Part shown: positions 17,078 to 25,485 of the stretch, in pieces | Position numbering within the stretch: position 1 is the stretch's first letter | Layout of the letters: each line of letters begins with the position of its first letter | DNA from: Haloplasmatales bacterium 4B | GTDB lineage: Bacteria; Bacillota_I; Bacilli_A; Haloplasmatales; Haloplasmataceae | DNA: 64,000 nt | Direction: 5' to 3' | NCBI GenBank assembly: GCA_003586005.1 | Contig: NSKI01000004.1 | Span: 56,230-120,229, forward strand | Notes under the pieces: model-generated | What the model saw: the letters and a program-made list of their open reading frames with translations, nothing else | The model's database searches: none | What the model was told of the DNA's origin: nothing | Position numbers and translations under genes: made by a program

Positions 17078-18994
17078 ATGGAAAAGATTAAAATATCGTT
17101 TCCGGATGGTTTAGTAAAGGAGTACGATAAATTTACAACATTAAGTGATATAGCTCAATCAATATCACCAAGCTTACGTAAAAAAAGTGTTGCTGGTTAT
17201 GTAAATGATGTATTATATGATATTAATCGTAAGCTTGTTAATGATTCATTTATTAAATTAATAACTGTAGATGATGAAGAAGCTTTTGAAATTTTAAATC
17301 ATTCAACTGCTCACCTTTTAGCACATGCAGTTAAAAGGTTATATCCAGAGGCCTTATTTTGGGTTGGACCAGTTGTTGAAGAGGGATTTTATTATGATAT
17401 TGATTTAGGTGGTGTCTCAATTACAGAAAATGATTTATTGATAATTGAAAGAGAAATGCAGAAAATCATTAAAGAAAATATCAGGATTGAACGTGTTGAG
17501 TTATCCAAAAAAGCTGCTTTAGAATTTTTTGAAAATGATCCATATAAACTTGATTTAATTGAAAACTTAGACGAAAATGAAATTATAACAATTTATAAAC
17601 AAAAAGATTTTACTGATTTATGTCGTGGTCCGCATTTATTTAGTACAGGACAAATAAAGGCTTTTAAGTTACTTAAAGTAGCGGGAGCATATTTTAAGGG
17701 TGATGCAAAAAATAAAATGCTTCAACGTATTTATGGTATCTCTTTTTTTAAAAAAGAAGAGTTAGATAATCATCTGTATGTACTAGAAGAAGCTAAAAAA
17801 CGCGATCATCGTAAATTAGGTAAAGAATTAGATTTATTTATGATTAGTGAATATGGACCAGGATTTCCATTCTGGTTACCTAATGGGATGATTTTGCGTA
17901 AACAACTTGAAGATTTTTGGTACAAAGTTCATACTAAAGAAGGTTATCAGTTTATTCAAACACCTATTATGTTAAGTAAAGAGTTATGGGAAATTTCAGG
18001 TCACTGGTATAATTATCGGGAAAACATGTATACTTCTGAAATTGATGATTATGATTTTGCGATAAAACCAATGAGCTGTCCAGGAGGATTACTTGTTTAT
18101 AAACATAGTCTTCACTCGTACAAAGATTTACCTCTTCGTGTTGGTGAGTTAGGTTTAGTTCACCGTCATGAAGCAAGTGGAGCTTTAGCAGGGCTATTTA
18201 GAGTTCGTAACTTTACTCAAGATGATGCGCATATCTTTTTGCGTGATGACCAAATGGTTGATGAAATTGCAAACTTAATCCAATTATTTGAATACTTTTA
18301 TTCAGTATTTGATTTAAAATTTCATATTGAACTATCAACAAGACCGGTAGATAAATATATTGGTACAATTGAAATTTGGGATAAAGCTGAAAAAACGCTA
18401 GCTGATGCTTGTAAAAAAATAGATAAGGCATATATTATTAACGAAGGTGATGGAGCTTTCTATGGACCTAAACTTGACTTTAAATTACGTGATTCACTTG
18501 GTCGAATTTGGCAATGTGGTACAATCCAGTTAGATATGAATTTACCAGAAAGATTTGATTTGACATACATAGATTCTGATGGTGAGAAAAAACGCCCTAT
18601 TATGCTTCATAGAGCAATCTTTGGCTCTCTAGAGCGCTTTATTGGAATAATTACAGAACATTATGCAGGTGCTTTCCCATTATGGTTAGCCCCAAGACAA
18701 GTAGATATTATTCCTGTTAATAATGAATATCATTTGGAATATGCGAAGGAAATTAAAGAAATTTTAATGGAAAATAATATTCGCATTGATTTAGATGATA
18801 GAGAAGAAAAGATTGGGTATAAAATCCGGGAATCACAAATTAAGAAAGTACCGTATTCACTAGTGCTAGGTGATAAAGAAAAAGAAAATCATGAAGTTAC
18901 TTACCGTCATTACGGAAAGCAAGAATCACATACAATATCACTTAATGAATTTATAAAATTGTTAAATGAAGAAATAAAAAATAAAGGTCAATAA
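17078..18994 (+). CDS. thrS: Threonyl-tRNA synthetase
   Basis: 638 residues, full length. The TGS domain is at residues 1-60, the editing domain contains HSTAHLLAHAV (zinc-like editing motif HxxxH), the class II catalytic core has motif 2-type RHEASGAL and the zinc ligand Cys in KPMSCPGG, with LHRAIFGSLERF as motif 3, and an anticodon-binding domain lies at the end. Charges tRNA-Thr. It is regulated by the T-box just upstream. The ribosome site TAGGAGG is strong. Confidence 0.98.
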   Translation: MEKIKISFPDGLVKEYDKFTTLSDIAQSISPSLRKKSVAGYVNDVLYDINRKLVNDSFIKLITVDDEEAFEILNHSTAHLLAHAVKRLYPEALFWVGPVVEEGFYYDIDLGGVSITENDLLIIEREMQKIIKENIRIERVELSKKAALEFFENDPYKLDLIENLDENEIITIYKQKDFTDLCRGPHLFSTGQIKAFKLLKVAGAYFKGDAKNKMLQRIYGISFFKKEELDNHLYVLEEAKKRDHRKLGKELDLFMISEYGPGFPFWLPNGMILRKQLEDFWYKVHTKEGYQFIQTPIMLSKELWEISGHWYNYRENMYTSEIDDYDFAIKPMSCPGGLLVYKHSLHSYKDLPLRVGELGLVHRHEASGALAGLFRVRNFTQDDAHIFLRDDQMVDEIANLIQLFEYFYSVFDLKFHIELSTRPVDKYIGTIEIWDKAEKTLADACKKIDKAYIINEGDGAFYGPKLDFKLRDSLGRIWQCGTIQLDMNLPERFDLTYIDSDGEKKRPIMLHRAIFGSLERFIGIITEHYAGAFPLWLAPRQVDIIPVNNEYHLEYAKEIKEILMENNIRIDLDDREEKIGYKIRESQIKKVPYSLVLGDKEKENHEVTYRHYGKQESHTISLNEFIKLLNEEIKNKGQ

Positions 18995-19077
18995 ATTAAA
19001 AAACTATCATATTATTTACGAAATATAATATAATAGAGATATGAGAGACAAACAATTAGTTAATTTTCAAAAACTTA

Positions 19078-19106
19078 TTGACATCTATTTAAATTTAACT
19101 TATAAT
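19078..19106 (+). promoter_or_regulatory. Consensus promoter of the infC-rpmI-rplT operon
   Basis: Perfect TTGACA (19078-19083), a 17-base spacer and perfect TATAAT (19101-19106). This is the strongest promoter in the window, as expected for ribosomal genes. Confidence 0.93.
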
Positions 19107-19112
19107 AGTAAT

Positions 19113-19233
19113 GTTGAATTTGTGGAAAGTAGGAGTACCCACTTCTCACCTGATTGGTATTAATCAATAGGTATACGTCACAGCAAGTTTTTTTATGTAT
19201 ATAATAGTGGGTACATTTAGTACTCACTTTTTG
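19113..19233 (+). promoter_or_regulatory. L20-type leader: transcription attenuator of infC-rpmI-rplT
   Basis: A terminator hairpin AGTGGGTAC (19206-19214) with GTACTCACT (19220-19228) and T5 lies 30 bases before infC. An upstream segment AGTACCCACTT (19134-19144) is complementary to the left arm of that terminator and can form an antiterminator. This matches the known Bacillus scheme where excess L20 binds the leader and favours termination. The L20 site itself is inferred from the fold and from gene order. Confidence 0.82.
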
Positions 19234-19263
19234 TTTGTTTAAAATTTTTGGAGGTGTTTCTTT

Positions 19264-19815
19264 ATTAGTACAAATAATCATGATTTCCGTAAGGGTAAGG
19301 ATCATACTTTAATCAATGAAGCTGTAAGATTTAAAGAAGTTCGCTTGATTGATGTTGAAGGTGAGCAGTTAGGAATAATGACGAGTCGCGAGGCTCAAAG
19401 ACTAGCTCGTGAAAAAGAGCTAGACTTAGTTTGTGTAGCGCCAATGGCAAAACCGCCTGTTTGTCGTATTATGAACTATGGTAAATATCGATATGAACAA
19501 CAACGTCATGAGCGTGAAGCTAAGAAAAATCAAAAAATTGTTGAAGTAAAAGAAATTCGAATGACACCGGTAATCGATAAACATGATTTTGATACCAAAG
19601 TTAAAAATGCCCGTAAATTTCTTGATAAAGGAGATAAGGTAATCGTAACTATTCGATTTAGAGGTAGAATGATTGCTTATAGTAATCAAGGTAGAAAAGT
19701 GTTACATGATTTTGCGGTGGCTTGCGAAGATATCGCTAAAGTTGAAACAGAGTCAAAATTGGAAAATAGACAAATTTCATTAACATTAGTTTCGCTATCA
19801 CAAACTAAAAAATAA
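19264..19815 (+). CDS. infC: Translation initiation factor IF-3
   Basis: 183 residues when begun at an ATT codon at 19264, which lies 9 bases after GGAGG. The frame from there encodes the usual IF-3 N-terminus, ISTNNHDFRKGKDHTLINEAVR, before RLIDVEGEQLG. The next ordinary start codon (TTG at 19345) would delete this essential part, so the rare AUU start is preferred; AUU starts with self-regulation are well known for infC. IF-3 binds the 30S subunit and checks start codons. First gene of the infC-rpmI-rplT operon. Confidence 0.93.
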   Translation: MSTNNHDFRKGKDHTLINEAVRFKEVRLIDVEGEQLGIMTSREAQRLAREKELDLVCVAPMAKPPVCRIMNYGKYRYEQQRHEREAKKNQKIVEVKEIRMTPVIDKHDFDTKVKNARKFLDKGDKVIVTIRFRGRMIAYSNQGRKVLHDFAVACEDIAKVETESKLENRQISLTLVSLSQTKK

Positions 19816-19842
19816 ACAAGATTATGAAGGAGTTGAAAAACT

Positions 19843-20043
19843 ATGCCAAAAATGAAAACACACCGTGGAGCAGCTAAACGTTTTAGTCGTACCGGATCAG
19901 GAAAATTAACACGTCATCATGCATATACTTCACATTTAGCTCCGAGAAAGACTACAAAACAAAAACGTCATTTGAAAAAAGGGACATTAGTGTCTAACTC
20001 AGACTATAAACGCATTAAAAATTTATTAGTTTATATGGACTAA
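19843..20043 (+). CDS. rpmI: Ribosomal protein L35
   Basis: 66 residues, highly basic: [14 protein letters not shown] at the start, then [11 protein letters not shown] and KKGTLVS. Standard length for bL35 in the large subunit. It lies 27 bases after infC, with a GAAGGAG ribosome site. Confidence 0.97.
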   Translation: MPKMKTHRGAAKRFSRTGSGKLTRHHAYTSHLAPRKTTKQKRHLKKGTLVSNSDYKRIKNLLVYMD

Positions 20044-20076
20044 TTTATATCACTTAATTTATAAGGAGGTTGTACT

Positions 20077-20763
20077 ATGCCACGTGTAAAAGGTGGATAC
20101 GTAACAAGAAGACGTCGTAAACGTACGTTAAAACTAGCAAAAGGTTATTTTGGATCAAAACATATTTTATATAAAACTGCTCATGAACAGGTAATGAAAT
20201 CATTACAATATGCTTATCGTGATCGTAAACAAACTAAACGTAATTTTCGTAAATTATGGATTACTCGTATTAACGCAGCATGTCGTTATCAAAAGATTTC
20301 TTACTCAAAATTTATTCATGGATTAAAGCTTGCAAATATCGATATGAATCGTAAAATGTTGGCTGATTTAGCTGTACATGATATTAATGGATTTAACAAA
20401 TTAGTTGATGTAGCGAAAGACGCTATCGAAAATCCTAGCAAATATCAAGTTGAAACTAAAGTAGTGGTTAAAAAAGTAAAAAAAGCAGAACCTAAAAAAG
20501 AAGTTAAAGCAGAAAAAACTGAAGTAAAAAAAGCAGAACCTAAAAAAGAAGTCAAAGTAGAAAAAACTGAAGTAAAAAAAGCAGAACCTAAAAAAGAAGT
20601 TAAAGTAGAAAAAACTGAAGTAAAAAAAGCAGAACCTAAAAAAGAAGAAGTAAATTTATCTAGTTTAACAGTTGCTAAATTAAAAGAATTAGCTAAAGAA
20701 CGTGGAGTATCTATTCCAAGTGGCTCACGTAAAGCTGATATTGTTGCTTTATTATCTAAATAA
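20077..20763 (+). CDS. rplT: Ribosomal protein L20 with repeat and SAP-like C-terminal extension
   Basis: 228 residues, about twice the usual 117-119. Residues 1-119 are a complete bL20 ([43 protein letters not shown]). Residues 135-192 are a Lys/Glu repeat of 16 residues ([16 protein letters not shown], three full copies and a partial one). Residues 193-228 look like a SAP or Rho-N helix-extended-helix motif ([27 protein letters not shown]). The core acts in 50S assembly and in repressing its own operon. The tail might add nucleic-acid binding, which is inference. Frame and spacing are intact, so this is a real fusion. Confidence 0.93.
   Translation: MPRVKGGYVTRRRRKRTLKLAKGYFGSKHILYKTAHEQVMKSLQYAYRDRKQTKRNFRKLWITRINAACRYQKISYSKFIHGLKLANIDMNRKMLADLAVHDINGFNKLVDVAKDAIENPSKYQVETKVVVKKVKKAEPKKEVKAEKTEVKKAEPKKEVKVEKTEVKKAEPKKEVKVEKTEVKKAEPKKEEVNLSSLTVAKLKELAKERGVSIPSGSRKADIVALLSK
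20479..20652 (+). repeat. 48-bp in-frame tandem repeat in rplT
   Basis: Copies at 20479-20526, 20527-20574 and 20575-20622 plus a partial copy to 20652. They differ by one or two bases, so the array is young and could change copy number by slippage. Confidence 0.92.
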
Positions 20764-20769
20764 TTAATT

Positions 20770-20810
20770 CGTACTTGTGATTACATTTGTTATCATAGGT
20801 ACGTTTTTTT
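20770..20810 (+). terminator. Terminator of the infC-rpmI-rplT operon
   Basis: CGTAC..TGTGAT pairs with ATCATA.GTACG across an A/T loop and is followed by T7. Confidence 0.88.
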
Positions 20811-20872
20811 ATATTAGAAAGATATAATAGCTATTAAGATATCTTTTAAAAATAAAAGAAATACTTGATTAA

Positions 20873-20939
20873 AATTTAATGTTATTAAAATAGAATGCAT
20901 TGAATATAATTTAATGTTATAAAACTAGATGCATTGAAT
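20873..20939. repeat. Two direct repeats in an intergenic gap
   Basis: AATTTAATGTTAT and ATGCATTGAAT recur in the same order in two copies, 20873-20905 and 20908-20939. The remaining bases up to 21082 hold no gene. Confidence 0.75.
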
Positions 20940-21082
20940 TTTATTTTTTGTTAACCATATACAACTTTGTTAATATTATATAATAGGTTATAAAAGCTGA
21001 ATAAAAATACATTGTTAATACACAAAATAGATTCTGAATAAACTAATGCTAAGCTTAACATTTTATATTTGGGGTGAATTAA

Positions 21083-21448
21083 GTGACAGATGTTAAAGTT
21101 GGGGAAATATGGACTTTTTTAGTTCCACTTACAAATGATAACACAAAGTTCAAAGCAAGACCTGTGTTAATTGTAAGTGTTAATGAGAATTTTGTACATT
21201 ATGAAAGTATAAACTATGTTGTAATAAGTTCTAGTTCTGTTGAAGAAGAATTTGATGTTGTGATTAATGATGAAATTGCTTGTAAGATAGGATTGCAATG
21301 TAAGTCAATCATCAAAACAACTAATATTTATACTGAAAACAAAACATCTTTAGGTAGTAAAATTGGGGAGTTACCTAAAGAAATTTTAAAAAAATTTATG
21401 AAAAACTATTGTAGGTTTCAAGAATATGTAATTGAACATTTAAAATAA
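21083..21448 (+). CDS. PemK/MazF-like toxin-family protein, no antitoxin partner seen
   Basis: 121 residues. The start VGEIWTFLVPL and the following FKARPVLIVS are the first two strands of the PemK/MazF fold, with the arginine-proline turn. GLQCKSIIKTTNIYT and the ending LGELPKEI-like pattern fit the family. Typical members cut mRNA and are neutralised by a small DNA-binding antitoxin encoded upstream; no such gene is present, only direct repeats and non-coding sequence. It could be an orphan toxin, a domesticated regulator, or part of a defence remnant. The GTG start follows GGGGTGA. Confidence 0.7.
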   Translation: MTDVKVGEIWTFLVPLTNDNTKFKARPVLIVSVNENFVHYESINYVVISSSSVEEEFDVVINDEIACKIGLQCKSIIKTTNIYTENKTSLGSKIGELPKEILKKFMKNYCRFQEYVIEHLK

Positions 21449-21481
21449 TTTGCTGTTTTTGCTTTTTTAAAAAACTAATCG

Positions 21482-21490
21482 TGATATAAT
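21482..21490 (+). promoter_or_regulatory. Extended -10 promoter for transaldolase
   Basis: TGA-TATAAT at 21482-21490, 33 bases before the ATG; the -35 region is only T-rich. Confidence 0.5.
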
Positions 21491-21522
21491 AAATAAAGAG
21501 AAAAAATAAAGGAGTTAAATAT

Positions 21523-22170
21523 ATGAAATTATTTATTGATACCGCAAACATTGAAGAAATTAAAAAGGCAGCAGATTTAGGCGTAATAAAGGGTGTAACG
21601 ACAAATCCTTCTTTAATAGCGAAAGAAGGTAGAGATTTAAAAGAAGTTATTAAAGAGATTTGTGAGATTGTTGATGGACCGATTAGTTGTGAAGTTCTGA
21701 GTTTAGATGCAGAGGAAATGATTAAAGAGGGCAGAGAATTTTCGAAAATTCACCCTAATGTCGTGATTAAAATACCTATGACTTTAGAAGGATTAAAAGC
21801 AGTTAAGGTATTATCTAAAGAAAATATCAAAACAAATGTTACACTTATTTTTTCTGCTTCACAAGCATTACTAGCAAGTAGTGCAGGAGCATCATTTGTT
21901 TCTCCATTTATAGGAAGACTTGATGATATTTCTAGTGATGGATATCAATTAATTGATGATATTGTTTCAATATTTGCAATTCATCATATTGATACTGAGG
22001 TAATTGCTGCAAGTATTCGTCATACAATGCATGTTGTTGAAGCCGCAAAATTAGGTTCAAATATCGCAACAGTTCCATATAAAATAATTGAACAGATGAC
22101 AAAACACCCACTAACTGACAAAGGAATAGATCAATTTATGAAAGATTGGAAAAACACCTTTAATAAATAG
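21523..22170 (+). CDS. Transaldolase (short Fsa/TalC type)
   Basis: 215 residues, the length of the short transaldolase/fructose-6-phosphate aldolase subfamily. It begins [13 protein letters not shown] and has [13 protein letters not shown], the Schiff-base Lys83 in VVIKIPMT, and [14 protein letters not shown] and SPFIGRLDD. It exchanges dihydroxyacetone units in the non-oxidative pentose phosphate pathway. Transaldolase and F6P aldolase cannot be told apart from sequence alone; transaldolase is the usual activity in Bacilli. Single-gene unit. Confidence 0.93.
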   Translation: MKLFIDTANIEEIKKAADLGVIKGVTTNPSLIAKEGRDLKEVIKEICEIVDGPISCEVLSLDAEEMIKEGREFSKIHPNVVIKIPMTLEGLKAVKVLSKENIKTNVTLIFSASQALLASSAGASFVSPFIGRLDDISSDGYQLIDDIVSIFAIHHIDTEVIAASIRHTMHVVEAAKLGSNIATVPYKIIEQMTKHPLTDKGIDQFMKDWKNTFNK

Positions 22171-22184
22171 AAAAGTTAACGATA

Positions 22185-22221
22185 AAAAAATGCAAGGCTT
22201 TTATTTGGCCTTGCATTTTTT
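22185..22221. terminator. Bidirectional terminator between transaldolase and cpsC-like gene
   Basis: AAAAAATGCAAGGC and GCCTTGCATTTTTT are perfect inverted repeats (14 bp) with a 9-base loop; the A and T runs let it work on both strands. Confidence 0.92.
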
Positions 22222-22227
22222 ATTATG

Positions 22228-22920
22228 TTAATTATTGTTAGTAGATAAATATTTTTTATCTAATGTAGGTATTGCACCTAATACAGGAACATTAAGATGC
22301 TTTTGAACATCTTCTTCTGATTTTATTGTTCTGTCTAAGAATTCTTTTAATAAAACAAAGCCTACAGAAATCATTCCCCCTAATACAAACCCTATAACAA
22401 CATTTAATTTTAGATTAGGGCTAGATGGTGCTGAGCTAACTTTTGCTTCATCAACTACGTAGATATTTTCAACATCATCATCATCTTCCATTTTAGCAAT
22501 AAAAAGGTTTGCTGCTTCATTAGCAACAGCTGAAGCTAAGTAAGCATCCTTCATAACAACTTCAAACTCTAGAATTTCTGTATCTGGGATAGGTGTTAAT
22601 TTTACTAGTTTCTTTAGTTCTTTATAGTTTATTTCTAAATCTAAGTTCTCAATAACTTTACCTAATACAGATTCACTAGTTCCTAAGTAAGAATAAGTTT
22701 TTGTAATTTTTTGAATTCCAGTTATTTCATTATAGGAACTACTTGAGCTTACCCTAACAGTTGTAACACTCGTATATTTTTCTTCAATTCCAAATTTAGT
22801 AAATAATCCAACTGCAAGTGTTATGATAAACGTTATTGATCCAACTAAAATAATGTTTTTCCATATTATTGAAAATAAGTCTTGTATGTTAATAGTTTGT
22901 TCTGTTTGATTATTTTCCAT
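22228..22920 (-). CDS. CpsC/YveK-type polysaccharide chain-length modulator (Wzz family)
   Basis: 230 residues. The first transmembrane helix is at residues 20-40, followed by an external alpha/beta domain, then a SSAPSSPNLKLNVVIG proline-rich segment leading into the second helix (about 175-195). This is the Wzz domain layout of Gram-positive modulators, which bind and activate a separate cytosolic tyrosine kinase. It lies 17 bases downstream of the kinase gene below, so the order is kinase then modulator. It shares the LNVVIG membrane entry with the paralogue at 24.7 kb. Confidence 0.88.
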   Translation of the reverse strand: MENNQTEQTINIQDLFSIIWKNIILVGSITFIITLAVGLFTKFGIEEKYTSVTTVRVSSSSSYNEITGIQKITKTYSYLGTSESVLGKVIENLDLEINYKELKKLVKLTPIPDTEILEFEVVMKDAYLASAVANEAANLFIAKMEDDDDVENIYVVDEAKVSSAPSSPNLKLNVVIGFVLGGMISVGFVLLKEFLDRTIKSEEDVQKHLNVPVLGAIPTLDKKYLSTNNN

Positions 22921-22937
22921 ATTATTATCTCCTTAAA

Positions 22938-23690
22938 TTACTCAACATCGATTTTTACGCGATTATTACTATGATCATTATTTCCATAACCATAATAACC
23001 ATAATCTTTTATTTTTTTTGGAACTTTTGTTAAGATAACTCCAAGTATATTAACATTAAGGTTTTTAAGCTGGCTAATTACTTTTTGTGCATCTTCAACT
23101 CTAGTTCTACCACTTTCAACAATATAAATTGTACCATCTGAAAAGGCAGAAGTAATAATGCCATCAGATACGATTCCACTTGGAGAACTATCAATAATAA
23201 TTTCATCAAATTGATCTTTTAAGAAATTAAGTAATTCAACAATTCTTTTTGAACTTAAAATCTCAGTTGGATTAACTACTTCTGTACCAACAGGTAAAAT
23301 ATATAATTCGTTAGTTATATTTGGGTGAATAAATTGTTGTAAGTATTTATATAAATTTATTTTTTCACCATTTTTAATAAAGTCTATTAATAAATCAGTA
23401 ACGCCAATATGATTTTTAAAATTAAAAGCCTTGTGAACTGACGGGCTACGTAAATCAAGGTCAATTAATAAGACTTTTTTATTTCTATTAGCAGACATGA
23501 CAGCTAAATTACAAGCAGTAGTTGTTTTTGCTTCATTAGCCAAAGTAGAAGTTATATTAATAGTTTTTACTGCTTTATCTATAGCTGAATACTCAATATT
23601 AATTCTAATTGAACGATACATCTCTACATGAATTGAATTTGGTTCTTCTAATGCGATTAACTTACTTTTTTCTTGCTCTAAAGATGACAT
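22938..23690 (-). CDS. CpsD/CapB-type tyrosine kinase paralogue with altered Walker A
   Basis: 250 residues. BY-kinase family: EMYRSIRINIEYS near the start, the Walker A region TSTLANEAKTTTACN (residues 48-61), Walker A' VLLIDLDLRSPSVH and Walker B EIIIDSSPSG, and a C-terminal tyrosine cluster (DYGYYGYG near 228-236). In the Walker A loop the Gly before the catalytic Lys55 is Ala (codon GCA); both paralogues on the other strand keep EGK. This residue is nearly invariant, so ATP binding may be weakened or the protein may act as a pseudokinase partner. It is divergent from the kinase gene at 23.9 kb. Confidence 0.88.
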   Translation of the reverse strand: MSSLEQEKSKLIALEEPNSIHVEMYRSIRINIEYSAIDKAVKTINITSTLANEAKTTTACNLAVMSANRNKKVLLIDLDLRSPSVHKAFNFKNHIGVTDLLIDFIKNGEKINLYKYLQQFIHPNITNELYILPVGTEVVNPTEILSSKRIVELLNFLKDQFDEIIIDSSPSGIVSDGIITSAFSDGTIYIVESGRTRVEDAQKVISQLKNLNVNILGVILTKVPKKIKDYGYYGYGNNDHSNNRVKIDVE

Positions 23691-23721
23691 CCCTTAACAC
23701 TCCTATATAAATAATATTTAA

Positions 23722-23730
23722 ATTATATCA
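23722..23730 (-). promoter_or_regulatory. Extended -10 promoter candidate for the minus-strand kinase
   Basis: On the minus strand TGA-TATAAT ends 32 bases before the kinase start; no clear -35 element. Confidence 0.4.
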
Positions 23731-23917
23731 CAAATTAAATTATAAAAAAACATAATCTGACAAAGTTAATTAAATATAAGTAATATTTTATCATAATTAG
23801 TCAAATAATGCAACTATATATAGACTTTATTTGACGAAAGTGATAAAAAATGTTTTGTTTTTTGGGTAAGTAATATATAATTATAACCATAAATATGTGA
23901 TGAGAGGTGTGTTAAAA

Positions 23918-24667
23918 ATGGCTGTAGGAAACTTAGTTACCCTTGATAATCCCCATTCAACATTAAGTGAAATATATCGAAGGATTCGAACTAACATTGA
24001 GTTTGCTAATGTTGATAAATTAATTAAAGTATTAAATGTGACATCAACAGTCGCAAAAGAGGGAAAAACGACAACAGTTTGTAATCTTGCTGTAATGTAT
24101 GCGAATAAATTTCCAAAAGTTTTATTAATCGATTCTGACCTTAGAAATCCCTCTGTGCATCACTTTATGAAATTAAAAAACAAATTAGGATTAACAGACT
24201 GCATGTTAGAATTTGCAAATAATGAGTATGATTTAACAAAAATTAATATTGCTGATTATATAAAACAAGTAAATCATAAATCGATAACTCATTTACTAGA
24301 TGTTATGACTGTTGGGTCTTTAATTAGAAACCCAACTGAGTTTTTAGGATCAAATACTTATAAAAATTTATTGACGAGTTTAAAAAAAATATATGATGTA
24401 ATATTAGTTGATTCTGCGCCTAGCGGTGTAATAGTTGATGGTGTAATTGTTTCTAGTGTAAGTGATGCTACATTGTTTGTAGTTGAATACAACAAAGTTC
24501 GAATTGAGCATGCAAAACAAGTTATAGAGTCGTTAAAAGGCTCAGGAGCTAACGTAGTTGGATCAATAATGACTAAAAAGCCAGAGAAATCAGGGCTATT
24601 TAATCGTTATTATAAAAAATATGGTTATTATGGGAAATACAAAGTTGGTGAAGTAAGTGGATGTTGA
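23918..24667 (+). CDS. CpsD/CapB-type protein tyrosine kinase
   Basis: 249 residues. SEIYRRIRTNIEF, intact Walker A TSTVAKEGKTTT (Lys50), Walker A' VLLIDSDLRNPSVH and Walker B VILVDSAPSG, then a C-terminal cluster (NRYYKKYGYYGKY) for autophosphorylation. Such kinases control export and chain length of surface polysaccharides in concert with a CpsC partner. The ATG at 23918 follows GAGAGGTG. Its last 11 bases overlap the start of the cognate modulator gene, so the two are translationally coupled. Confidence 0.92.
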   Translation: MAVGNLVTLDNPHSTLSEIYRRIRTNIEFANVDKLIKVLNVTSTVAKEGKTTTVCNLAVMYANKFPKVLLIDSDLRNPSVHHFMKLKNKLGLTDCMLEFANNEYDLTKINIADYIKQVNHKSITHLLDVMTVGSLIRNPTEFLGSNTYKNLLTSLKKIYDVILVDSAPSGVIVDGVIVSSVSDATLFVVEYNKVRIEHAKQVIESLKGSGANVVGSIMTKKPEKSGLFNRYYKKYGYYGKYKVGEVSGC

Positions 24668-25367
24668 AAATTCAAATGCAATTGATTTACATGATTTAAT
24701 AAATGTTTTAATTAAAAATATCTTTTTGATTTGCTTTATAACGATGCTAATAATGATGGCTGCTGGGCTTTATACAGAATATGGAATTACAGAAAAATAT
24801 GAAAGTAAAACGCTAATAACTGTTTCTAAAAATATTGAAGATAATCCAACTAGTTATTCATCAGATATTTTCCGATATGGAACAGAATTAGCTAAACGTT
24901 ATTCAATAATTTCAAAATCTAATACTGTTATAAAAGCAGTTCAGGATGATTTGTTAATTAGTGAAGAGTTATCTTTAACTATGAATCAAATAAAAGCCAG
25001 TTTTACAGTAAATTCAGTAAATGAAACGGATATATTGACGATTATCGTCAAATTCAGTGACCCAGATTTAGCAAGAAAATTAGCTGAATCCGTAACGAAG
25101 GAAAGCATGCGGGTTTATGAAGAAAAGTATCCTGGGACAACCGTTACAAGCATTGATGAGGCTGATTTTAATGATCAACCTATAAGTCCAAACTTAAAAC
25201 TTAATGTTGTAATTGGCTCTATTTTGGGTTTAATGGTTGCATTTGGGATTGTATTAATAAAAGAATTTTTTAACCGTGTTTTTAAGTCAGAAAAAGAAAT
25301 TGAAAAATACTTAAACATCCCCTGTTTGGGTCTTATATCCTATAGAAAAGTTCAAAAAGATTTATGA
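24657..25367 (+). CDS. CpsC/YveK-type chain-length modulator (Wzz family)
   Basis: 236 residues. Helices at about 17-38 and 181-200 flank an external domain; PISPNLKLNVVIGS is the conserved approach to the second helix, followed by LIKEFFNRVFKSEKEIEKYLN. It starts with GTG inside the end of the kinase gene. It is the predicted membrane partner that activates the preceding kinase. The final codons lie within a long inverted repeat. Confidence 0.88.
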   Translation: MDVENSNAIDLHDLINVLIKNIFLICFITMLIMMAAGLYTEYGITEKYESKTLITVSKNIEDNPTSYSSDIFRYGTELAKRYSIISKSNTVIKAVQDDLLISEELSLTMNQIKASFTVNSVNETDILTIIVKFSDPDLARKLAESVTKESMRVYEEKYPGTTVTSIDEADFNDQPISPNLKLNVVIGSILGLMVAFGIVLIKEFFNRVFKSEKEIEKYLNIPCLGLISYRKVQKDL

Positions 25368-25401
25368 AAACGTTTTTTCGTAAATCTTTTTATTTGAACT
25401 T
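25348..25401 (+). terminator. Long inverted repeat / terminator after the second cpsC
   Basis: AAGTTCAA..AAGATTTA pairs with TAAATCTTT..TTGAACTT around GAAAACGTTTTTTC. The stem includes the stop codon and its right arm overlaps the -35 of the next promoter. Confidence 0.7.
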
Positions 25402-25422
25402 CAAATCGTTTTAGTGTATAAT
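25394..25422 (+). promoter_or_regulatory. Promoter for the third tyrosine kinase gene
   Basis: TTGAAC (25394-25399), a 17-base spacer and TATAAT (25417-25422), 64 bases before the ATG at 25486. Confidence 0.78.
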
Positions 25423-25485
25423 TGTAATAATATAAAATTTAAGATTCATAAAGTAAGTCAATAAAATTAGAGGGTGGTTTTATCT

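Noticed and set aside
19345..19815. infC starting with TTG
   Set aside because: It would remove 27 conserved N-terminal residues; the ATT at 19264 has a proper ribosome site.
20479..20652. CRISPR-like array
   Set aside because: The 48-bp units are contiguous, in frame and coding; there are no spacers.
23831..23836. TTGACG as -35 of the plus-strand kinase gene
   Set aside because: No -10 element lies at 16-18 bases; the nearest TATAAT is about 40 bases away.
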